64,000 bases of DNA, from positions 1-64,000 of the forward strand of contig JBOFHK010000001.1 in the NCBI GenBank assembly GCA_051649605.1, given 5' to 3'. Positions 24,556 to 33,916 of the stretch are shown here, piece after piece. Numbering within the stretch: position 1 is the first letter of the stretch; every line of letters starts with the position of its first letter. The stretch is from Brevinema_A sp051649605 (GTDB lineage Bacteria > Spirochaetota > Brevinematia > Brevinematales > Brevinemataceae). The translations under genes were made by a program, and so were the position numbers. The notes beneath the pieces are model-generated. The model had not been told where the DNA came from, searched no databases, and saw nothing but the letters and a program-made list of their open reading frames with translations.

Positions 24556-25803
24556 TTATTTTCCTATCTTTTTTAATTCTAATATAAATTCTGCTGTTGT
24601 TGGAGGTTTTTGTAACACTAGTAATACCATAAAAAACCAAAATGGTACAAACCATAAAATAAAGTTCACATGGGTATGTATTAAAGAATGTTGCATAAAT
24701 ATCAAGTGATGAGACATGGTGCCAAAAAATGATAAAATCACAACAATCACCAAAGCTAAATATTTTTCTGGAGAGATTGTGGTTCCTACGCCAATAAAAG
24801 TATTAAGAGGGGTTTTTCGTGCTAATATAGCAACAATCTCCAAGAAAACTGCTACACTAAATGGGATATGGTAATGAGCTCCCCATGTGAAATATAAAAA
24901 TATACCTTTTTTATCAAGATACGCTGTATCATCAACTTGTAAATTAATAGTCCGTTCATAGAGACGATTTAAAATATTATCTACTCCTCCGGCTAATAAG
25001 ATTTGAACAATCAATGTAAATAAGACAGCCACGATACAAGAAAGAGAAACTTTCACAAATACAGATATAAATTCAACTTTAGACCAAGAACGAGAAATAG
25101 AAAAATAAAAAACAGGAAGGGTTGCCATTACCATGATGGTTGTTAAATATTCATAACCCATGGCACTTTTAAGAGTGATCGTAAAAAAAACGCTAAAATA
25201 GAGCCACCAAGATTTTTGTTTGTTAAAATAAAGAAACCAAGCAGTGCATAAAAATGGTAAAAACCAAGTCCAAAGCATCCAGTAGATATTACGTATAGAT
25301 ATTGTTAACCATACATTTGTGAGTATGACCCAAAGTCCCATCACAGTAACAGAAAGCACCCCAAATTCGATTGCTAAAAAGGTAAGAAATAGTGCTAAGA
25401 CTAGTGCCGTTACGAATGCTACAGTAACTTGTGTTAATCGATAACTTTTCCACTGACTAAAAGGGTCGCCTTTAAAAAAAACTCTAGAACCTACGTAATA
25501 AATAGGATATAAAATAATACTTTGCAGTCCAATATGGGATGTATACCCACTAAATATCGTCAAAGATTCTATATTTTTCTTTTTTTCAGGGCCAAACCAG
25601 TCTACCACTTGAAAGAAGGGTTTATCTTGATCTGGTATTTGATCTTTGACAATGAGATCATTCTGAACTAACATAGCACTATCCCATTGATGTTCCCAAA
25701 ATAATCTTTGATTTGCAATACTAAAGACATTAAATATTCCATTAAGAAACCATAAAATAGAAAAAAAAGTAAAAAACATGATAAATTTAGATCTTTTAGA
25801 CAT
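24556..25803 (-). CDS. Polytopic membrane protein, possible GT-C glycosyltransferase
   Basis: 415 residues with about ten hydrophobic segments. The first extracellular loop is long and polar (WDSAMLVQNDLIVKDQIPDQDKP), like the acidic first loop of GT-C enzymes that use polyprenol-phosphate sugars. No conserved PMT or Gtr signature is recognised. Gene order (GtrB-like gene directly downstream, 2 bases apart) suggests it uses the lipid-linked sugar made by that enzyme, as GtrA/GtrC-like partners do. The functional call is from topology and context. Confidence 0.5.
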   Translation of the reverse strand: MSKRSKFIMFFTFFSILWFLNGIFNVFSIANQRLFWEHQWDSAMLVQNDLIVKDQIPDQDKPFFQVVDWFGPEKKKNIESLTIFSGYTSHIGLQSIILYPIYYVGSRVFFKGDPFSQWKSYRLTQVTVAFVTALVLALFLTFLAIEFGVLSVTVMGLWVILTNVWLTISIRNIYWMLWTWFLPFLCTAWFLYFNKQKSWWLYFSVFFTITLKSAMGYEYLTTIMVMATLPVFYFSISRSWSKVEFISVFVKVSLSCIVAVLFTLIVQILLAGGVDNILNRLYERTINLQVDDTAYLDKKGIFLYFTWGAHYHIPFSVAVFLEIVAILARKTPLNTFIGVGTTISPEKYLALVIVVILSFFGTMSHHLIFMQHSLIHTHVNFILWFVPFWFFMVLLVLQKPPTTAEFILELKKIGK

Positions 25804-25812
25804 AGTATCTCC

Positions 25813-25888
25813 TTAATTTATTATATTAATTTTACCACCTAGAATAGAGATAAAACGAGGTGAGTCATTTGTTGTTAATGACTAGGTA
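25813..25888 (-). pseudogene. Decayed copy of the 3' end of the FAD-oxidoreductase gene
   Basis: Plus-strand bases 25824-25856 are identical to 25963-25995, an offset of 139. The minus-strand reading of the left copy gives NDSPRFISILGGKIN before a stop at 25813-25815, nearly the same as the C-terminus of the intact oxidoreductase. Further upstream the similarity continues with single-base shifts and stops. It is a relic of a duplicated or replaced paralogue. Confidence 0.7.
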
Positions 25889-25933
25889 ATAAAAAACTTG
25901 ATATCATTAGCACTTTTAGGATCTTTTGTTATA

Positions 25934-27055
25934 TTATAAAAATGAATCCATTTCATAAATTGTATTAATTTTACCACCTAGAATAGAGATAAAACAAGGG
26001 GAATCATTATGTTGTTTGATAATAACAGGACGTGAATCAGATAAAGAGCTTGATTTCATAAGTGCTTTTATGGTGTATAGGCTTTCGTTATATTCTGGTA
26101 ATATATAGGATTTTAAATATTTTTTGGTTAATTGAAACATGTGAGGCCAAGCTGTATTAGGTCGTACGGGACAGGCACTACAATTATCTGTTTGCTGTTC
26201 AGAACAACTTGAAGATTGTTGTTGGCAAGAAAATTTAGGGGTATCAGTAAATGATGTTTCATGAGGGGTATAGCGAACAGATGATAAAGAAAACAATCCT
26301 TGAAAATCAAAAGGCATTAAAGAAAAAAATGGTCCATCCATGACTGTTAAACCGTAATTTTGTAAGGCATTTGGTACTGTACACAACACCATTTCAGTAA
26401 GCTCATATTTTAAAGGGATAGGCTCAAAGCCAAAATTTTTAATAATGGTATTTAAGGAGCTATAGGTAGTATTTAAAACCCAGTCTGTTTCGATCGTGTG
26501 GTCGGATGATTTAATTATCCAATGACTCTCTGCTGAAGAGATTTCTTTAAGTTTGAAATTAGTAATTAGTTGAATGTTAGGATTAGTTGTAATTTGTTCT
26601 TGGAAATATTGTTTTAATCGAAGCATATCGATAGTGTATTCTAAAGTTTTATAAGCCACTTCTATATATTCAGGATTGAAAAATTGATGAATATTGATAT
26701 AGTTACAGGGAATATTAGCTGCATTACAAAAATTCTCAAAATTCTCAGCTGATGCCATACTAAATTGTTTGGCAATTGCATAGATTTTTGTATAATTATC
26801 TAGAATCGAAAAATGGTACTCTTTATAAAAACGTTCAAAATATTCATGACAGGTAATTGCTGTATGAAGGGAACGAGGATAGTGATACCCATTATGTAAG
26901 CGAGCTTGATTAATATAAGTAGCTCGAGTAAAAATATCTTGATCGTATTCTATAAGGGTAATTTTTTTATGGGGGTATTTTTGGGATAATTTGAGAGCTG
27001 CATAGCAACCATAAATACCTCCACCAAAAATAACAAAATCTTTTACATAGTGCAT
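25934..27055 (-). CDS. FAD-dependent oxidoreductase (DAO-like)
   Basis: 373 residues. The N-terminal FAD fold has VIFGGGIYGCYAALKLS and LIEYDQDIFTRATYINQARLHNGYHYPRS; the C-terminal GGKIN motif is that of glycine-oxidase/L-2-hydroxyglutarate dehydrogenase relatives. A Cys/Gln-rich insertion (SCQQQSSSCSEQQTDNCSACP) may hold a metal site or disulfides. It stands alone between glycosyltransferase genes, with a decayed copy of its own 3' end just downstream. Its substrate may be an activated or lipid-linked sugar acid or polyol; that is inference from context. Confidence 0.7.
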   Translation of the reverse strand: MHYVKDFVIFGGGIYGCYAALKLSQKYPHKKITLIEYDQDIFTRATYINQARLHNGYHYPRSLHTAITCHEYFERFYKEYHFSILDNYTKIYAIAKQFSMASAENFENFCNAANIPCNYINIHQFFNPEYIEVAYKTLEYTIDMLRLKQYFQEQITTNPNIQLITNFKLKEISSAESHWIIKSSDHTIETDWVLNTTYSSLNTIIKNFGFEPIPLKYELTEMVLCTVPNALQNYGLTVMDGPFFSLMPFDFQGLFSLSSVRYTPHETSFTDTPKFSCQQQSSSCSEQQTDNCSACPVRPNTAWPHMFQLTKKYLKSYILPEYNESLYTIKALMKSSSLSDSRPVIIKQHNDSPCFISILGGKINTIYEMDSFL

Positions 27056-27109
27056 GTATATTCCTTGTTATTAATTAAATAATAGCTTCTTATAAACCGC
27101 TATCTATTT

Positions 27110-28123
27110 TCACTTACATAAGCCTATTTTTTTTAGGATTATTGTAATAAGTGTTTTTATTTTCTTTTTAGGTGATAGTTGCCCAAATCGATACCATTTA
27201 TTTTCGTTTAAGAAAATCCAAGGTAAGAAAGCTTCAATAAAAATATGTTTATTTTCTTCATATTCTTCTGTTGTTAATTGAATTTTTAAAGGTTCGTAGA
27301 GCCATAAGTAAAAACGGTGATTGCGCTCATAAAATTGTTGATAATATCTAGCCCAAAGATTGTTTTCTTTTAAGGACTCACGAATATAGTTGCTTGCAAT
27401 AGTCCAATCTTGTAAGGTTTTAAGGACTTTTTCTTTAGACATATGGCTAAATTGAGTGGAGCTATTTGGTCTTTGTACATAATTAAAACCAATATTGGGA
27501 ATTAGTTGAATGATCCGTGTTCTTAAAAAAACAGATAAAATAGTAATCCCATCTTCTTGGAATACGATATTCAACTTAGGAATATCATTGTAAACATGTT
27601 GTAAAATCTCTTTTTTGAATATTTTACCACAGAGTGATTCTGTTATAGAATTTGCTCTAAAGTAGTCATCAAGTTTTTCATTGATCGTTGTAAGTTGTTT
27701 GTTTTCCAGTTTGTATTGATAATCATATTGTTGTTCATTTATTGCTTCATGGACAACGTTCCATCCAAAAGCAACAAGATCTACAGAGGGATTGGAAAAG
27801 AATTGTATGGAATCTTCTAAAATTGTAGGAGAGAAAAAATAATCATCAGAATCAATATTAATAATATAATCTCCTGTAGCTTGAAGAAAGCCATTTTTTC
27901 TCGTTACAAATAAACCTTGGTTGATGTCATTTTTGAAATATTTAATTCTACTATCTTTTTGTTGATACTCTAAAATGATTTGTTCACTGTTATCTGGAGA
28001 ATAATCATTAACTATAATAATCTCAATATTTGTATAAGATTGAGTGATAATACTATCTAAGCATGTTCCTATATATTTTTCAACATTATAGATAGGGATA
28101 ATTACGGATATTTTTGCTTGCAT
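27110..28123 (-). CDS. Family 2 glycosyltransferase
   Basis: 337 residues, GT-A fold. ISVIIPIYNVEKYIGTCLDSIITQSY and IIIVNDYSPDNS are the N-terminal nucleotide-binding signature and IINIDSDDYF is the DxD metal site. The C-terminal half is helix-rich, with no membrane segment except a weak one near the end. It probably adds one sugar to the growing surface glycan on the cytosolic side. It lies two bases from the next glycosyltransferase, and both likely work on the same repeat unit. Confidence 0.88.
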   Translation of the reverse strand: MQAKISVIIPIYNVEKYIGTCLDSIITQSYTNIEIIIVNDYSPDNSEQIILEYQQKDSRIKYFKNDINQGLFVTRKNGFLQATGDYIINIDSDDYFFSPTILEDSIQFFSNPSVDLVAFGWNVVHEAINEQQYDYQYKLENKQLTTINEKLDDYFRANSITESLCGKIFKKEILQHVYNDIPKLNIVFQEDGITILSVFLRTRIIQLIPNIGFNYVQRPNSSTQFSHMSKEKVLKTLQDWTIASNYIRESLKENNLWARYYQQFYERNHRFYLWLYEPLKIQLTTEEYEENKHIFIEAFLPWIFLNENKWYRFGQLSPKKKIKTLITIILKKIGLCK

Positions 28124-28124
28124 T

Positions 28125-29186
28125 TCATCCTCTGTTTTTTATTTTTTGATAAATTTTTCTCATAAATTTAAATATAGGCATAGGAATATATGTTTTACAA
28201 TAATATTTTATAATTTCTTTACTAAGTGGTTGATTTAGAGAGAGGGGCATTTTTTTATCTAGGAGCTTTTTCTTTTGAAGCTTTTTGATAAAAAAATAGA
28301 TTTCAACGGGAGATAAGCTAGAGCTTAATATTCGATAATACTCCCGAGATAATTTTGTAGTGGTTGTATCCAAACAAAACCTAGAGTTGTTTTCAATTTT
28401 TTCTAAAATATGGATCACAAGAGTGTATAATTCTAATAATTGTTTTTGCGTATAATGAGGTTGACTATAGTCAACTAATATATCTTTAAGATTCTCAGGA
28501 ATTTCAATATTAAGATGTTTTTTGATAAAAGGGGGGACTATTTGTTTGATAATCTCTGCATCCCTTTGAAGATAGTTAGAATTTTGTCCTGCATGGATTT
28601 GATACTCTACTAAGCATTCAGGAAAATTGACTATATCACAATGTTCGGAAGCTCTAAGCCATAATTCATAATCTTCACAACCTGATAATCTCTCATTGTA
28701 GAATAGTCCAAACTTTTCAAATTCAGCTCTACGCCACATTATGGTGGGATGACAAATACTATTAGCAAATAATAATCTTGTTCGAATTTCCCTTGGTGAA
28801 TGCACTGAATGGTCGACAGACCATCCTTCTGTAGTGGTCATATTTGATGCACAGCAAGTAATGTCTAAATTCTTATTAAGAAAATCTGCTTGTTTTTGGA
28901 GACGTTCTGGATACATAAAATCATCTGCGTCCATTCTGGCAATATAAATACCAGATGCATGTTTTAACGCAAGGTTAGAGGCACAAGCTCCTCCTTTTTT
29001 TTCACCTAGGATCAAGCGAATCCTAGGATCATGGTAACTTTTAATAAGAGTAGGGGTGTTATCCGTTGAATCGTCGACAATAATAAGCTCAAAATCAGTA
29101 AATGTTTGATTTAAAATACTCTGGATAGTTTTTTGAATGTATTTTTCCGCATTGTATGAGGGTATTATTACAGAAACTGTAGGCAT
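28125..29186 (-). CDS. Family 2 glycosyltransferase
   Basis: 353 residues. GT-A fold with VSVIIPSYNAEKYIQKTIQSILNQ, LIIVDDSTDNTPTLI and the metal site IARMDADDFMYPERL; RLSGCEDYELWLR carries the ED base motif of the family. The C-terminal basic helices may touch the membrane. Together with its neighbours it assembles the surface glycan; the sugar it moves cannot be read from the sequence. Confidence 0.88.
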   Translation of the reverse strand: MPTVSVIIPSYNAEKYIQKTIQSILNQTFTDFELIIVDDSTDNTPTLIKSYHDPRIRLILGEKKGGACASNLALKHASGIYIARMDADDFMYPERLQKQADFLNKNLDITCCASNMTTTEGWSVDHSVHSPREIRTRLLFANSICHPTIMWRRAEFEKFGLFYNERLSGCEDYELWLRASEHCDIVNFPECLVEYQIHAGQNSNYLQRDAEIIKQIVPPFIKKHLNIEIPENLKDILVDYSQPHYTQKQLLELYTLVIHILEKIENNSRFCLDTTTTKLSREYYRILSSSLSPVEIYFFIKKLQKKKLLDKKMPLSLNQPLSKEIIKYYCKTYIPMPIFKFMRKIYQKIKNRG

Positions 29187-29199
29187 ACTGATTCCTTAT

Positions 29200-29757
29200 T
29201 TATTCTATTTCACAAATCAATTTTAAACATAAGTGATTTAAAATCATATGAATATCTTCTGCAATTTGCATATCATTGATATTGGCATTAATACAATGTT
29301 TGGCTAGTTTTTTGATTTTTCCTTCTATATATCCTGTCCAAGCAATGGTGATAGCATTTTTTTGGTTTGCATACTCAATAGCTTCAAGGACATTTTTAGA
29401 GTTACCACTACCAGAAATTCCAATTACTACATCTCCCTCTTGGAGAAAATTTTTTAATGGTTCAACAAATATCTTATCAAAATTCACATCATTACCATAC
29501 GCTGAAAGTGTTGATATACTATCATTAAGGCAGATAACTTTAAAACGTTTATTTTTTTGGTAACTTGCGCCTTTATTAAAATCACAGACAAAATGACTTG
29601 CCGTTGATGCGGAGCCACCATTACCCATAATATAAATCGTTTTATTATTGTTTCTTGCTTCAATTAAAATATTAATAAATGTGGTTATTTCATCACGATT
29701 AATATTATCCAAAGTATCTTTTAATTGCTGAAAATAAGCTTCGATTTGATTTGTCAT
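29200..29757 (-). CDS. gmhA: Sedoheptulose-7-phosphate isomerase (GmhA-like, SIS domain)
   Basis: 185 residues, one SIS domain. GNGGSASTASHFVCDFNKG is the sugar-phosphate-binding loop and GISGSGNSKNVLEAI the second SIS motif; QIAEDIHMILNHLCLKLI near the end matches the GmhA C-terminus. GmhA converts sedoheptulose-7-phosphate to D-glycero-D-manno-heptose-7-phosphate, the first step to activated heptose. It sits next to a heptose kinase and a fused guanylyltransferase/phosphatase, giving the whole route. Confidence 0.85.
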   Translation of the reverse strand: MTNQIEAYFQQLKDTLDNINRDEITTFINILIEARNNNKTIYIMGNGGSASTASHFVCDFNKGASYQKNKRFKVICLNDSISTLSAYGNDVNFDKIFVEPLKNFLQEGDVVIGISGSGNSKNVLEAIEYANQKNAITIAWTGYIEGKIKKLAKHCINANINDMQIAEDIHMILNHLCLKLICEIE

Positions 29758-29766
29758 GTTAAACTC

Positions 29767-30735
29767 CTAACTATAATGAATTAATGTTGTTCCCATCGTA
29801 TCAAAACTAAAAGGAACTTCGCGTAGATTATGCAAAGCTTTCCGAACAGCGGCTTGATTTTTTTCTACTACATAAAATAATAAAAATCCCCCACCCCCAG
29901 CACCTAAGAGTTTCCCTCCTGATGCTCCGTGTTTTAGAGCTGATGTATAAGATTCCTCTACGATCGGGTTAGAGATTCCACTTGCTAACTCTTTTTTATA
30001 CATCCAATTCGTATGGAGTAATTCCCCCATACTATCAATATTACCACTAAGAAGTTCGTATTTTAAATCGGCTACGAGTTTGACGATTTTATGTAAATTG
30101 TGCAATTTTGTTTGAATATTTTCTTTTTGTTCTTGTAAAATTGAACCAGCAGAACGTGTAACCCCTGTATAAAAGAGCATTAAATTGTTTTCTAGTTGTA
30201 GCAATCTCGTTTTAGGAAGAATCAAAGGGCTAACGCTTACTGTTTCATCGGGATGAAATTCGATATGATTTAACCCGCCGCAAGCACATGCGTATTGATC
30301 TTGCTTACCGATAGGATCTTTTAAAAGCTCAATTTCTATATGACAAGCTAGTTGAGCGATATTTTCTTGCGTCATAAATTTCTCAGTATAGGCATTACAT
30401 AGAGTGATAAGACCTGCTGTAAAAGCAGACGATGATGATAAACCTGTGCCACTAGGTATATCAGCATTAGCATGAAACTCTATTCCTTTGATACTATATA
30501 ATTTTAATACTTCTCTTAGAATAGGATGTTTGATCTCTTCATAGTTTAATATGTCTTCGATTTTGGAATATTTTAAAAGAAAAGATTCACTTTCAAAATG
30601 GGGATGCATTGATAAATACATATATTTTTGAATAGAAGTACTAATAACAGCTCCCCCATATTCACGATAGTAATCGGCAAAATCGCTTCCACCACCTACG
30701 AAGCTAATACGAAACGGTGTCCTTGAGATAATCAT
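29767..30735 (-). CDS. hddA: D-glycero-alpha-D-manno-heptose-7-phosphate kinase (GHMP family)
   Basis: 322 residues from the ATG at 30735, which has AAGGAGGGCT 5 bases away; a longer frame reaches into the next gene. ISRTPFRISFVGGGSDFADY at the start is a HddA hallmark, IPSGTGLSSSSAFTAGLI is the GHMP ATP loop and KLLGAGGGGFLLFY the third motif. It makes alpha-heptose-1,7-bisphosphate, the branch toward GDP-heptose for capsules and S-layers, not the ADP branch of LPS. Confidence 0.88.
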   Translation of the reverse strand: MIISRTPFRISFVGGGSDFADYYREYGGAVISTSIQKYMYLSMHPHFESESFLLKYSKIEDILNYEEIKHPILREVLKLYSIKGIEFHANADIPSGTGLSSSSAFTAGLITLCNAYTEKFMTQENIAQLACHIEIELLKDPIGKQDQYACACGGLNHIEFHPDETVSVSPLILPKTRLLQLENNLMLFYTGVTRSAGSILQEQKENIQTKLHNLHKIVKLVADLKYELLSGNIDSMGELLHTNWMYKKELASGISNPIVEESYTSALKHGASGGKLLGAGGGGFLLFYVVEKNQAAVRKALHNLREVPFSFDTMGTTLIHYS

Positions 30736-30736
30736 T

Positions 30737-32017
30737 TTATAGCCCTCCTTGAGAGAAAATATAATTGATTGCTGATTGTAAATCAGTACTAATAACATCT
30801 GCTTTGGTATTAACTTTTTCTGGTGCAATTAAAATGGTTTGACATTGTACGGCTTTTCCTGCTTCAATATCTCTTTCATGATCTCCAATCATCCAAGAAG
30901 ATTGAAAGTCAATATTCAATTCTTTTTGTGCTTGTAATAATAAACCTGCTTTGGGTTTACGGCATGCACAATCAATTTTTAATTCGGGGCGTTCGCCTTC
31001 AAAACCTTTTTCTGGATGATGTGGGCAATAATAAGTTTTATTGAGGTAAGCTCCCTCATCTCCTAAAAGGGTGTCCATTTTTTTTTGGATTTGTGTATAT
31101 TCTTCAAAGCTTAAAAATCCTTTGGCGATCATGGGCTGGTTAGTTACAACGATTGATAAATATTCACTTTTATTGATTTTTTGAATTGCCTGGGCAACAT
31201 TAGGAAGTAGAGTGAAATTTTCTAGATTTATTGTGGTATCTCTATTAGGATTAATAACACCATCTCTATCCAGAAAAATAGCCGAACGAGGATATTTTTT
31301 ATTTAAACGAGCGACTTTACCGCTTATAACGTCTTCTACAATCATCGGTAAGCGTTTTGTAGTACCCATATCTTTGATATATTCAGGAGTTTCATAAGCG
31401 ACTAATCGATCCTGAGACGAAATAACTTTTTTAAAAATATCGCGACCAAAATCACTAGAAATCCCTGCCTCTATATAATTGAAAATCTTAGGTGAGAAAA
31501 TATAAACGGCAGCATTAACCATATTTTGATAATAACCTGTTGTATGACTTTCTTTTGAGTGAATTGCTGTAATGATATGATCGTTACTGAATTGTACTAA
31601 ATCGCTATCAAAAGGATGGTCGTTTGGGTGTACTAACAATGTTCCCATAGAATTGTATTGTTTATCAAAATTGATAAACGCCTCAAGATCAAAATCCATG
31701 ACTACATCACCATAAAAAACCATAAAACGATCTTTTAATTGTTCTTCTAATAATTTCACAGAACCAGCTGTCCCTAAGGGATAAGGTTCGATAGTGTGAT
31801 GGATTTTTACGCCCCATTGAGACCCATCTTTGAAATAATTAACAATAACTTCTGATAAATGACCTGATAAAATAAATATCTCTGTAATCCCATACTGTTT
31901 TGCCAAATCAATTTGATACTCTAAGATAGGCTTGCCTTGGATTGTAACCATTGGTTTGGGAATATCTTTTAATCCTAATCGAGTGCCTTTACCACCAGCG
32001 ATGATGACTAGTTGCAT
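30737..32017 (-). CDS. Fused heptose nucleotidyltransferase (HddC-like) and GmhB phosphatase
   Basis: 426 residues, two enzymes in one chain. Residues 1-235 form a sugar-1-phosphate nucleotidyltransferase (AGGKGTRLGLKDIPKPM, YPLGTAGSV, FYGDVVMD). Residues about 245-426 form a HAD phosphatase of GmhB type (IFLDRDGVINPN, VVTNQP, the zinc-binding CPHHP...CACRKP, MIGDHERDIEAG). GmhB removes the 7-phosphate of heptose-1,7-bisphosphate, then HddC makes GDP-heptose. Fusion would pass the intermediate between sites. The stop is one base from the hddA start. Confidence 0.88.
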   Translation of the reverse strand: MQLVIIAGGKGTRLGLKDIPKPMVTIQGKPILEYQIDLAKQYGITEIFILSGHLSEVIVNYFKDGSQWGVKIHHTIEPYPLGTAGSVKLLEEQLKDRFMVFYGDVVMDFDLEAFINFDKQYNSMGTLLVHPNDHPFDSDLVQFSNDHIITAIHSKESHTTGYYQNMVNAAVYIFSPKIFNYIEAGISSDFGRDIFKKVISSQDRLVAYETPEYIKDMGTTKRLPMIVEDVISGKVARLNKKYPRSAIFLDRDGVINPNRDTTINLENFTLLPNVAQAIQKINKSEYLSIVVTNQPMIAKGFLSFEEYTQIQKKMDTLLGDEGAYLNKTYYCPHHPEKGFEGERPELKIDCACRKPKAGLLLQAQKELNIDFQSSWMIGDHERDIEAGKAVQCQTILIAPEKVNTKADVISTDLQSAINYIFSQGGL

Positions 32018-32117
32018 AATATATCCTTTTTATGATATAAAAATATAAAGTGTCATTTTTATTAGTATTTCTTAATATACTAGCAAAAATACTTATATTT
32101 TTCAATCTATTTATTAT

Positions 32118-33140
32118 TTATTTTTTATTATTAATAATAAAAAATATCATAGAGCGTAATGTTTTGTAGAACCATCCATCAGAAGCAAAAATTTTACTAA
32201 AAAATTTATCTAATTTTACTCGAAAAACATTTTGATTTAACGAAGCTTGTTGGATCGATAATTCGATAAGTTGTAGAGCAAAAATATTATTTAATCTTGG
32301 GCTAATTACCTCTAGATCTTGTGCTACTAATGGGGAAAGCTGTATCAAATACCCTTGTAAAAGTTCCTTTTTGATCTTATCAAAAGTGTTATCCTCTAAT
32401 CTTTCTTGGGTAGTAAAAGTACTAAGTTTATGAGTGATGAGTCCTAAGTTGGACAAATGAGCCAATGCTTTATCCAAGGTATATGCAGTGCGATTGACAC
32501 TTTGATTAGTGAGATTGTAGTAATAACCGTTGATAGGCATATAAATTGTACGCTTAACAAAATAGCTATAATAACTAAAAAATAAAAGATCTTCACCCAT
32601 AATGAGATGTTGATCAATATTAAGTAGTTCGTAAATCCGAAGAGATAAGTTTCGAGATAATAGTTTTCCTGCAACAGTCCAAGAACTTAATTCACGAGAA
32701 CACAGAGCCTTAAAACACTCGAGGTTTTCAAAATTTTGAAAACCTTTATTAGTCCATATTCCTTTTTCTAGTCCTTCAGGGCGGATACTTAGCATATTAA
32801 ATAAGACAAGATCGACTTTAGGTCTTATTGCACCAATGAGCTGTTCACATAATTTCAAGTCAATCCAATCATCTGAATCTACATGTAATATATAATCTGC
32901 TTTAGCGTTACGAACCCCAAATTCTCGAGCAAAAAACAGCCCTTTATTTGTACCATACGAAAGATACTTTACTTGAGGATAATTTTTACAAATTTCCTTA
33001 CAATTCCCTGAGGAACCATCATCTACGACAATGATTTCAATATTTTTCAAAGTTTGATTGACAATACTGTCCAAACATTTGGGTAAATATAGTTCTGTAT
33101 TATATACAGGGATAATGATAGAAATAAGACTCTCTGACAT
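32118..33140 (-). CDS. Family 2 glycosyltransferase, first gene of the glycan operon
   Basis: 340 residues from the ATG at 33140, preferred to the one at 33155 because AAAGAG lies at the correct distance. GT-A fold: SLISIIIPVYNTELYLPKCLDSIVNQ, IIVVDDGSSGNC and the metal site LHVDSDDWIDL. The C-terminus has a hydrophobic stretch followed by NNKK. The operon promoter lies at 33224-33252, giving a leader of about 75 bases. Confidence 0.88.
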   Translation of the reverse strand: MSESLISIIIPVYNTELYLPKCLDSIVNQTLKNIEIIVVDDGSSGNCKEICKNYPQVKYLSYGTNKGLFFAREFGVRNAKADYILHVDSDDWIDLKLCEQLIGAIRPKVDLVLFNMLSIRPEGLEKGIWTNKGFQNFENLECFKALCSRELSSWTVAGKLLSRNLSLRIYELLNIDQHLIMGEDLLFFSYYSYFVKRTIYMPINGYYYNLTNQSVNRTAYTLDKALAHLSNLGLITHKLSTFTTQERLEDNTFDKIKKELLQGYLIQLSPLVAQDLEVISPRLNNIFALQLIELSIQQASLNQNVFRVKLDKFFSKIFASDGWFYKTLRSMIFFIINNKK

Positions 33141-33223
33141 ATATAACTCTTTCATAATAAGATTAACGATTTCTATCTAAAAGAGACAGTATAACCTCAA
33201 TGTAATCTACCTATTGGTATTAT

Positions 33224-33252
33224 ATTATATATGGGATGATAGATATAGTCAA
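33224..33252 (-). promoter_or_regulatory. Promoter of the surface-glycan operon
   Basis: Read leftward: TTGACT (33252-33247), 17 bases, TATAAT (33229-33224). It drives the twelve leftward genes from 33140 to 21129. The gap 33156-33538 also holds the divergent fliE promoter; nothing else is recognised in it. Confidence 0.8.
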
Positions 33253-33465
33253 GTGTTTTTTATATCACTACAATTACTAAAAACATCTTAATAAGTCTAT
33301 CATCGTAAATAAAATATTATTCTTAACGGGAATCTATAAAGATAATATTGAGGTATGAATATCTTTAATAAAATATAGTACATATTATAGGACAACAGCA
33401 CTTATTTTTTTTTGAATAGGATAATTTTAAGGATTTTCTCATAAAAAATAATATCTAACGATAAT

Positions 33466-33495
33466 TTGCAAAAAAATAGCTATTGCTTTTATAAT
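33466..33495 (+). promoter_or_regulatory. Promoter of the fliE operon (sigma-70 type)
   Basis: TTGCAA (33466-33471), 18 bases, TATAAT (33490-33495), about 44 bases upstream of the fliE start. No sigma-28 flagellar promoter is seen, consistent with sigma-70 control of flagellar genes in several spirochaetes. Confidence 0.6.
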
Positions 33496-33538
33496 ATATA
33501 TAAATACGTACTAGATAGATATTTTTGAGGAGGGACTT

Positions 33539-33862
33539 ATGAAAATTGGCACATCATCGTTACAAAAAACAACTTTGTCTATGGCACAATTAGACCCTAG
33601 ACATATCAATAAAAATCAAGCAAATAACACAAAAGATATTGAAAAAAGTTTTGCAGAAGTTTTTTTTAATGCCGTCAACCAAATCAATGATCAGCAAACA
33701 CAAGCGGATCAATTACAACAGGCGGCGATTACTGCTCCTGATTCTGTTAATGTTGCGGATATTTTAATTGCCACAGAAAAAGCACGATTGGCTGTAGGTA
33801 TGCTCAAATCAGTAACGGAACGAGCAACTCGGGCTTATACGGAAATGATGAATATCAGATAA
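33539..33862 (+). CDS. fliE: Flagellar hook-basal body protein FliE
   Basis: 107 residues, start preceded by GAGGAGGG. FliE joins the MS ring to the proximal rod. The C-terminal half (ITAPDSVNVADILIATEKARLAVGM, ending in RATRAYTEMMNIR) matches the conserved FliE region, with 'AYxEIMxM'-like ending. In most spirochaetes flgB and flgC precede fliE; they are absent here. It opens an operon of five flagellar genes. Confidence 0.9.
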   Translation: MKIGTSSLQKTTLSMAQLDPRHINKNQANNTKDIEKSFAEVFFNAVNQINDQQTQADQLQQAAITAPDSVNVADILIATEKARLAVGMLKSVTERATRAYTEMMNIR

Positions 33863-33916
33863 TATTATATAAGAAAAATATAAGTAAATACAGTCTATAG
33901 CTGTAAAGAGGTATCA

